17,866 nt of DNA from Leptospiraceae bacterium. GTDB lineage: Bacteria > Spirochaetota > Leptospiria > Leptospirales > Leptonemataceae. Of this stretch, positions 13,307-17,866 are shown in pieces (positions within the stretch are counted from its first letter, which is position 1; every line of letters begins with the position of its first letter). Under the pieces are notes generated by a model. The model searched no databases. It worked only from the letters and a program-made list of their open reading frames with translations, and had not been told where the DNA came from. The stretch lies in contig JAGRNC010000007.1 of NCBI GenBank assembly GCA_020440935.1, positions 1 to 17,866 on the forward strand. Direction: 5' to 3'. The position numbers and the translations under genes are program-made.

Positions 13307-15118
13307 TCAATCCAGGAGCATTCTGGCCAGATCATCTGGTCTGGCATCCATAATATTGCCCCGTACCTCTGGATCATCCATCAGAAACGAGAACGGCCTG
13401 TTAAATTTATCGGCATGCTCGATCACAGCCCCGAAAAAATCTGTCTCATCCAGCTTGGTTAGCAGAATTTTATCGAACCCAAAGCTGTCAAAAGTTTCAA
13501 AAATTCGGTCTACCATGCGGCTATCGGTGCCCGCGGCCACCGTTAGATGCACATCCAACTTCACCGGACAGGCATCCCGAAACTCTTTCAGCTTTGATAA
13601 TCGATCATTCTGGCCACCAATGCCCGGAGTATCGATCAGCATAATTTCGGACGGATCCTCATCAAGCTGCTTGCGGAACTCATCGGGAGTGAATGGCGTA
13701 TAAAAAGGAGCGTGAATGATCTGCGCGTAGGTCTTGAGCATTTCGGTGGCGCCAAGCCTGTGCAGATCCAGGTTGTAGATGGAAAGTTCACGGTTTTCGC
13801 GGAGCTGATACCGAGCCGCCAGCTTGGCAATACTGGATGTTTTTCCGCTGCCGGTGGGACCCACGAGCATCACAGCCCTGCATTCGCCGCGAGGCGGCGC
13901 AATATCGGGTACCATTCGAATCATGCTAGAAAGCTTGCTCAGGGTTACTTCTTCAATCCGCCCCGGCTCCTGACGATCGTTCCTCGATAGACTGTCGTCC
14001 ACGCTACGCATAATTCGGTCCGCAAGATCACCGGACAGATTGGAGTCCAGCAGGCGCTGCCGAATTTGAAGGAATTTTCGTGCCACTGGATCGGTGGAGG
14101 CAATGGTGCGCCCGGGCTCCAGCAAATTAGAAGAAGGCCAACCACCGGTCCGAATTTCCAGTTCAGGCTTTTCTAAGTCGGAGGAATTCCGCTCTTTGTC
14201 AGACGCTTTCTGGCTTCCACTGGCCTCCACCGGAAGGGCCGATTTTTCCGCGAGAGAAAGGAGTTCATCGTCGCTCATCACCGCCTCATCCGGCATCTCC
14301 TCCACCGTATGGGCCGATTGAGCAGCAGACAGCGGAATGTACTCATCCCGCCAGAGGGCATCAATTTCCTCGGCGCTGGGAGGCTCGGCCACAGCAAATC
14401 CTGTGGCCGGCTTTTTAGCAGTGCGGCTCTTTTCCTTTGAATCTGCAATGGCCGCATCGGACATCTTTTTCAGTAATGCATCCAGGCGATCGGTACTGAT
14501 CACACCCTCGCCCCCGGCCGACACAGGCTCAGTATTTTTCTTTCTGGATTGGGCCCGAGATTCCGCGCGCTCGTGGGGCTCGGGGATCTCTTTTTCTGTT
14601 TCTTCTTTTAGCGCTTTTAGCGATGCGATAAGCTGATCGATTTCGGGAAGATCCTTTTCGGACTCCTGGGATTTGCTTTTTCCGGATGCCGGAGCAGCCG
14701 AGGAAGCCGATTTCCGCGGCCAATCGGCCAGGCGATCGCTCTTCTGCTCGACGGTCTCGGGGCTTTCCTCTGAAGGCAGAGCGCGGGCCAGAACCGGTTT
14801 CTGAAACGATTCCTTTCCTCGTTTTTCTTCTTTGCCGGTGCTGCCAGATCCTCCGGCCAGAAAGCTCAGTGCCGCCTGCTCTGCGGTGCGGTGCTGCGTC
14901 TTTTCTTCCGGGGGCTTCTTGCGCTTATGATAGGGAGCATTGTTCTCCTTGATCATAAAATCCACTTCGTAGATCTTCTTTCGAAACAATCCGGTGCCAA
15001 GAAGTCCTTTCTCTGTAACTTCGCGGGTATCAATGACAAAGACATCGGACCCATACTGGTTTCGCAGCTGCATGAGGCATTTCTGCACCGATTCGCCTCG
15101 TAATGTACCATATTGCAT
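13307..15118 (-). CDS. flhF: FlhF, SRP-type GTPase for flagellar placement, with long linker
   Basis: A 603-residue protein, far longer than typical FlhF (about 360-450). The N-terminal B-domain start MQYGTLRGESVQKCLMQLRN and VFVIDTREV (residues 1-56) is typical. Residues 57-340 form a polar, low-complexity linker rich in Lys, Glu, Ser and Ala. The NG GTPase domain fills 345-603: P-loop GPTGSGKTSS (420-429), NLDLHRLGA (449-457) where SRP GTPases have DTYRxGA, DTPG (496-499, G3) and TKLDE (554-558, G4). FlhF recruits the first flagellar components to the cell pole. The linker holds four short motifs similar to the FliM/FliY EIDALL motif (see findings). ATG 15118 has GAGGA seven nt upstream. 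It heads the operon, whereas flhA precedes it in many bacteria; here the upstream gene is divergent. Confidence 0.95.
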   Translation of the reverse strand: MQYGTLRGESVQKCLMQLRNQYGSDVFVIDTREVTEKGLLGTGLFRKKIYEVDFMIKENNAPYHKRKKPPEEKTQHRTAEQAALSFLAGGSGSTGKEEKRGKESFQKPVLARALPSEESPETVEQKSDRLADWPRKSASSAAPASGKSKSQESEKDLPEIDQLIASLKALKEETEKEIPEPHERAESRAQSRKKNTEPVSAGGEGVISTDRLDALLKKMSDAAIADSKEKSRTAKKPATGFAVAEPPSAEEIDALWRDEYIPLSAAQSAHTVEEMPDEAVMSDDELLSLAEKSALPVEASGSQKASDKERNSSDLEKPELEIRTGGWPSSNLLEPGRTIASTDPVARKFLQIRQRLLDSNLSGDLADRIMRSVDDSLSRNDRQEPGRIEEVTLSKLSSMIRMVPDIAPPRGECRAVMLVGPTGSGKTSSIAKLAARYQLRENRELSIYNLDLHRLGATEMLKTYAQIIHAPFYTPFTPDEFRKQLDEDPSEIMLIDTPGIGGQNDRLSKLKEFRDACPVKLDVHLTVAAGTDSRMVDRIFETFDSFGFDKILLTKLDETDFFGAVIEHADKFNRPFSFLMDDPEVRGNIMDARPDDLARMLLD

Positions 15119-15138
15119 GATGAATCCTCTGCAAATGG

Positions 15139-15169
15139 ATTATGTCTCATTAAGATTCTGTGAACGCAA
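15139..15169 (-). promoter_or_regulatory. Weak candidate promoter of the flhF operon
   Basis: On the minus strand TTGCGT (15169-15164) and CATAAT (15144-15139) are separated by 19 bp, wider than optimal. The -10 ends 20 nt before the flhF ATG, leaving room for the GAGGA ribosome site. I saw no sigma-54 (GG-N10-GC) or sigma-28 motif here. Confidence 0.3.
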
Positions 15170-15252
15170 TTCTTTTTTCCTTATTGTACTGACCCGTCGC
15201 CCGGGGCGAAAAAGGCTTGAAGGCCGCAGAAATCGAACTGAATAAGTACTCA

Positions 15253-15876
15253 ATGAATCATCCCAGAATTGTTCGCCTCATCACTGCCTTATTTTTCACC
15301 GGAATCATGATCCTCCAATGCTCCGATAAGAAGCAGGGACCCGCCGTCGGGCCTTCCGATTTTCCCTGGGGAACCGGCCAGGATCAGACTATTTCGAAGC
15401 TATCGGCCCAGGGCTGGGTGCTCGAAGATCAATCCGCTGAGAAAGCGGAACTCAGCTTTCCTGTGGCAGAGGACGCAAAGATCAAGGATTCAAAGCTATT
15501 CTCAGAAGCCGAAGAGCCCAGCGAACCATTCACTGTAGAATTATTTTTCAAGGATGGGAAACTCACCATTGTCACGATCAAAAGACGAGATACCACCGAC
15601 AAGATCGATGACTTTCTGAAGTCCATCTATGCCGACTATGATATCGAGCCATCAAGCGATACAGTAGCCAGGAAAGATACCACCGACACCGGTAACGTGA
15701 TAACCTCCAGTCAGCAGATCTCCGAATCGCCGGAGTATGTATTGAAACTCAATCGCACCTCGATTGAACCAAGCGAAGAAAAAATGAAAGGCGGCCTGAA
15801 TGACCAGGTGGAAATTCAGGTATTCCCAAAATCCTATAACGAAGGCATAAGCGCCGAAGCATTAAAGCAAAACTGA
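15253..15876 (+). CDS. Putative lipoprotein, unknown function
   Basis: From ATG 15253 the product is 207 residues with a textbook lipoprotein signal: MNHPRIVRLITALFFTGIMI, then LQC with Cys23 as lipid site. ILQC is a relaxed spirochaetal lipobox, since -1 is Gln. The mature part is polar and rich in Ser, Glu, Asp and Lys, with DFPWGTGQDQTISKLSAQGW near its start. That unit (short linker, aromatic, 'G-x-x-x-x-[TI]-[IS]-x-L') recalls the start of BamE-like or PepSY-like repeats but is too short to assign. A longer frame from TTG 15217 would add 12 residues ahead of the signal and is unlikely. No Shine-Dalgarno sequence is seen. A TTGAAG at 15217-15222 with TGAATA 16 bp on could be its promoter. 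fbaB begins 28 bp after the stop codon, so the two may share a transcript. Confidence 0.78.
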   Translation: MNHPRIVRLITALFFTGIMILQCSDKKQGPAVGPSDFPWGTGQDQTISKLSAQGWVLEDQSAEKAELSFPVAEDAKIKDSKLFSEAEEPSEPFTVELFFKDGKLTIVTIKRRDTTDKIDDFLKSIYADYDIEPSSDTVARKDTTDTGNVITSSQQISESPEYVLKLNRTSIEPSEEKMKGGLNDQVEIQVFPKSYNEGISAEALKQN

Positions 15877-15904
15877 TTAAGATCGGAATTGGAGATAGAA
15901 AACT

Positions 15905-16957
15905 ATGGAACTGGCAAAGATAAAAGAACTGATTGGAAACGACGCAGATTCTCTATTGAATCATTCCCCCAAAGTAAGCAAGGAAGCGCTACACGTCCCT
16001 GGCCCTGATTTCATGGATAGAGTGTGGGTGGGTTCCGATCGTAACCCTCAAGTGATTCGCTCCCTGGGGCAAATCTTCAATCATGGACGTTTGGCCGGTA
16101 GCGGCTATGTCTCCATCCTGCCGGTGGATCAAGGCATTGAGCACTCTGCGGGAGCTTCTTTCGCGCCAAACCCGGCCTACTTTGATCCGGAAAACATCAT
16201 TAAACTGGCCATCGAAGGCGGTTGCAATGCAGTGGCCACCACCTACGGAGTCCTGGGAGCGGTTGCACGCAAGTATGCGCATAGGATCCCTTTTCTGGTA
16301 AAGATTAATCACAACGATTTTCTGAGATATCCAAACCATTACGATCAAATCATGTTTGGTAATGTGGAAGAAGCCTGGAACCTGGGCGCCACAGCTGTAG
16401 GCGCTACCATTTACTTTGGCTCGGAAGAGTCGCAGCGACAGATTATCGAGGTCGCCGAAGCATTCCAGCATGCGCATGAACTCGGCATGGCGACGGTTCT
16501 ATGGTGCTATCTGCGAAACAATGAATTCAAGAAAGATAAGGATTACCACACTGCAGCGGACCTTACCGGACAGGCAAACCATCTCGGCGTAACCATTCAG
16601 GCCGATATCATCAAACAGAAGCTGGCCACAAATAATGGCGGTTACAAAGCCGTGAAATTTGGGAAAACGCACGAGAAGGTATACACCGACCTGAGCTCCG
16701 ACCATCCGATTGATCTCTGCCGTTACCAGGTGCTGAATTGCTATTCTGGACGCGCAGGATTGATTAACTCAGGCGGAGAATCCAAAGGGGCCAGCGATCT
16801 GGGCGATGCTGTTCGCACCGCTGTCATCAACAAGCGCGCCGGGGGTACCGGCCTCATCTCGGGACGCAAGGCATTCCAGCGACCAATGAAAGAGGGAGTG
16901 GAATTGCTCAATGCAATTCAGGATGTATATCTGAACAAAGACATCACCATCGCCTGA
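15905..16957 (+). CDS. fbaB: Class I fructose-bisphosphate aldolase, FbaB/DhnA type
   Basis: A 350-residue protein, exactly the length of Escherichia coli FbaB and colinear with my memory of it. It cleaves fructose 1,6-bisphosphate to dihydroxyacetone phosphate and glyceraldehyde 3-phosphate, in glycolysis and in reverse in gluconeogenesis, in the cytoplasm. Recognisable blocks: GRLAGSGYVSILPVDQGIEH (61-80), YAHRIPFLVKINHN (124-137), GATAVGATIYFGSEES (161-176), ADLTGQANHLGVTIQADIIK (218-237; Lys237 is the expected Schiff-base lysine), GRAGLINSGG (282-291, phosphate binding) and INKRAGGTGLISGRKAF (308-324). GGAG lies ten nt before ATG 15905, somewhat far. Probably cotranscribed with the lipoprotein gene upstream. 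The GC-rich hairpin at 16968-16989 follows the stop. Confidence 0.96.
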   Translation: MELAKIKELIGNDADSLLNHSPKVSKEALHVPGPDFMDRVWVGSDRNPQVIRSLGQIFNHGRLAGSGYVSILPVDQGIEHSAGASFAPNPAYFDPENIIKLAIEGGCNAVATTYGVLGAVARKYAHRIPFLVKINHNDFLRYPNHYDQIMFGNVEEAWNLGATAVGATIYFGSEESQRQIIEVAEAFQHAHELGMATVLWCYLRNNEFKKDKDYHTAADLTGQANHLGVTIQADIIKQKLATNNGGYKAVKFGKTHEKVYTDLSSDHPIDLCRYQVLNCYSGRAGLINSGGESKGASDLGDAVRTAVINKRAGGTGLISGRKAFQRPMKEGVELLNAIQDVYLNKDITIA

Positions 16958-16967
16958 TTCCACATTC

Positions 16968-16989
16968 GCCGCGGCTGCTTTGCCGCGGC
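16968..16989 (+). terminator. Hairpin downstream of fbaB
   Basis: GCCGCGGC occurs at 16968-16975 and again at 16982-16989; the octamer is self-complementary, so the two copies form an 8-bp GC stem around the loop TGCTTT. It lies 10 bp after the fbaB stop. The following TTCTGTG is a poor T-run, so termination strength is uncertain. Confidence 0.55.
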
Positions 16990-17017
16990 TTCTGTGCTGA
17001 CAGAAAATTATCCCCGA

Positions 17018-17039
17018 GCTGCCAGATTTCTCTGGCAGC
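17018..17039. terminator. Hairpin downstream of the cysteine-rich lipoprotein gene
   Basis: GCTGCCAGA (17018-17026) pairs perfectly with TCTGGCAGC (17031-17039) around the loop TTTC. It is about 30 bp downstream of the minus-strand stop at 17070. On that strand it is followed by TCGGGGATAATTTTCTG, a weak T-rich run. A second short inverted repeat, CTGCC/GGCAG, lies at 17043-17053. Confidence 0.5.
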
Positions 17040-17069
17040 CTACTGCCGGGCAGCAATCCTTCCAAGGTC

Positions 17070-17567
17070 TCAAAAACAGGCGAAGTAGAAAATCCCCCAG
17101 GGCGACTCATCGGAACCGGAGGCTATGGCAATAATATCTCCCTGCCAGGGAGGGCCCACATCGTTAAAAAGGAAAGGCACCGGGCGGGCAGGACACTTAA
17201 TACCGTACATGTTCATACCGTAGGTTACCATAAACAAACCCGAAGAGCCGCTGGTGGGCTCGCCGCAAGGCCAAACGGTCAAGGTCTCCACACATGCATC
17301 AACGGTGGATTCTCGCACGAGCCTCGATTTGTCCATCGCTCCGACGCAGGGACCCTGCATAAACAACGAGGAAGAACTGGATCCGAGGGCGTTCTCATAC
17401 TCGATTTTGCATTGCAAAGCTCGAAAAGCAATGGCTTGATTCATTCGACTGGCCGCTTTGCCCGCCTCGATTGTGTCATCCCCATCAATTCCTATGATAC
17501 AGCCCGCGAGGCCAAGGCAAAGCCCGTAGCCCAACAGAAAACCTCCAAACCTGGCGAATCGTAGCAT
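17070..17567 (-). CDS. Cysteine-rich putative lipoprotein, unknown function
   Basis: The 165-residue product begins MLRFARFGGFLLGYGLCLG with lipobox LAGC and Cys23 as lipidation site, giving a mature protein of 143 residues. Six further cysteines (53, 74, 92, 101, 125, 164) would allow three disulfides outside the cytoplasm. The sequence is low in charge and rich in Gly, Ser and Phe, with an early helix DTIEAGKAASRMNQAIAFRA. I do not recognise a family; small Leptospira-type lipoproteins of unknown role have a similar look. ATG 17567 has no clear ribosome site. A probable promoter with an overlapping palindrome lies 56-82 bp upstream. The gene is convergent with fbaB and divergent from the partial gene at the right edge. 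Confidence 0.75.
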   Translation of the reverse strand: MLRFARFGGFLLGYGLCLGLAGCIIGIDGDDTIEAGKAASRMNQAIAFRALQCKIEYENALGSSSSSLFMQGPCVGAMDKSRLVRESTVDACVETLTVWPCGEPTSGSSGLFMVTYGMNMYGIKCPARPVPFLFNDVGPPWQGDIIAIASGSDESPWGIFYFACF

Positions 17568-17611
17568 ATCGCTTGCATGCCAATCCTAGCCTGCTATTGG
17601 TCAAGTTTATT

Positions 17612-17626
17612 TAATCAAATTGATTA
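17612..17626. promoter_or_regulatory. 15-bp perfect palindrome, probable operator
   Basis: TAATCAAATTGATTA is a perfect 7-1-7 inverted repeat lying between the divergent genes at 17567 and 17787. It overlaps the TATAAT of the minus-strand promoter. Its geometry equals that of the dps palindrome, but its sequence differs, so it is probably for another regulator. Confidence 0.45.
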
Positions 17627-17649
17627 TAGTGATCCTGTCGGCTTCTCAA
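17623..17649 (-). promoter_or_regulatory. Probable promoter of the cysteine-rich lipoprotein gene
   Basis: On the minus strand TTGAGA (17649-17644), 15 bp, then a perfect TATAAT (17628-17623). The spacer is two bp short of ideal. The -35 lies inside a small inverted repeat GCTTCT/AGAAGC (17641-17654). Confidence 0.45.
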
Positions 17650-17786
17650 GAAGCGGACTCTGCGCCCATCGAACCGATGTCTTGTGCCTGACGTTCGCCG
17701 GTGCATCGATTTTCCTTCCCCGCAATTCCCTGGATTATCCCAAAATCTGCTTGCACTTGCAGACCAATCTGCTCGTCTAATTCCCT

Positions 17787-17866
17787 ATGAAGCGCGAGAC
17801 TCTAAAAGTAATTCGCGCGCAAGGGCGAAAACAGACCATTCCGCCCAATAAGATCAAGCCTTCGGG
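17787..17866 (+). CDS. Start of an unrecognised gene cut by the right edge
   Basis: ATG 17787 opens a frame that stays open to the window end, 26 codons: MKRETLKVIRAQGRKQTIPP and onwards. The strongly basic start is protein-like but too short to identify. There is no Shine-Dalgarno sequence; TCTAAT (17776-17781, 5 of 6 to TATAAT) ends 5 nt before the ATG, as seen at other genes of this window. The call rests on that and on the open frame only. Confidence 0.45.
   Translation, partial: MKRETLKVIRAQGRKQTIPPNKIKPS

Noticed and set aside
17577..17780. Plus-strand frame of 67 codons before the right-edge gene
   Set aside because: It crosses the palindrome and the divergent promoter; composition is not protein-like.
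1..17866. Possible CRISPR arrays, tRNA or rRNA genes, transposases, toxin-antitoxin or phage defence genes
   Set aside because: I looked for repeats with regular spacing, tRNA-like cloverleaf signatures and known protein motifs on both strands and found none.

Overview
The window looks like chromosomal DNA of a spirochaete of the Leptospirales type (a Leptospira, Leptonema or Turneriella relative). This is inferred from three things. The flagellar order flhF-flhG-small membrane protein-fliA with flaG nearby is typical of spirochaetes. Three lipoproteins occur, two of them with relaxed spirochaetal lipoboxes (FVSC, ILQC). Base composition is moderate, roughly half GC by eye. No rRNA, tRNA, CRISPR array, insertion sequence or phage gene was seen. 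Most genes have convincing protein sequence and lie close together, so this is ordinary core or near-core chromosome, not a mobile island.

Layout. 1-1569 (-): the first 523 residues of a large unrecognised protein that runs off the left edge; its N-terminal part has a possible transglutaminase-like Cys-His-Asp set. 1858-2334 (+): the ferritin-like protein Dps behind a 15-bp PerR-like palindrome. 2397-3872 (-): a UbiB/ABC1 atypical kinase, divergent from a 128-residue protein of unknown function (3895-4281 +). 4320-5627 (-): phosphoserine phosphatase SerB with two N-terminal ACT domains. 5893-6510 (+): stand-alone ribosomal protein S4 with a strong terminator. 6670-7395 (+): lipoprotein. 7432-7752 (-): small two-helix membrane protein. 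7893-9239 (+): GH1 beta-glucosidase. 9279-10265 (-): family 2 glycosyltransferase with a long charged tail.

The flagellar block runs on the minus strand. flhF (15118-13307), flhG (13262-12309), a 146-residue membrane protein (12293-11853) and fliA (11844-11047) form one apparent operon. flaG (10740-10369) lies 306 bp further on with its own sigma-28-like promoter, so the operon supplies the sigma factor that probably reads flaG. FlhF and FlhG are the GTPase/ATPase pair that sets flagellar position and number. Here FlhF carries an unusually long linker with four short motifs resembling the EIDALL motif of FliM/FliY, which is the most interesting observation in the window.

The right end has a lipoprotein followed closely by class I fructose-bisphosphate aldolase FbaB (15253-16957 +), a cysteine-rich lipoprotein on the minus strand (17567-17070), and the first codons of a plus-strand gene cut by the right edge. 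Several genes lack a Shine-Dalgarno sequence and have a -10-like hexamer 5-6 nt before the start codon, suggesting leaderless messages. I found no clearly new multi-gene system; the candidates for novelty are the FlhF linker, the operon membrane protein and the unknown gene at the left edge.
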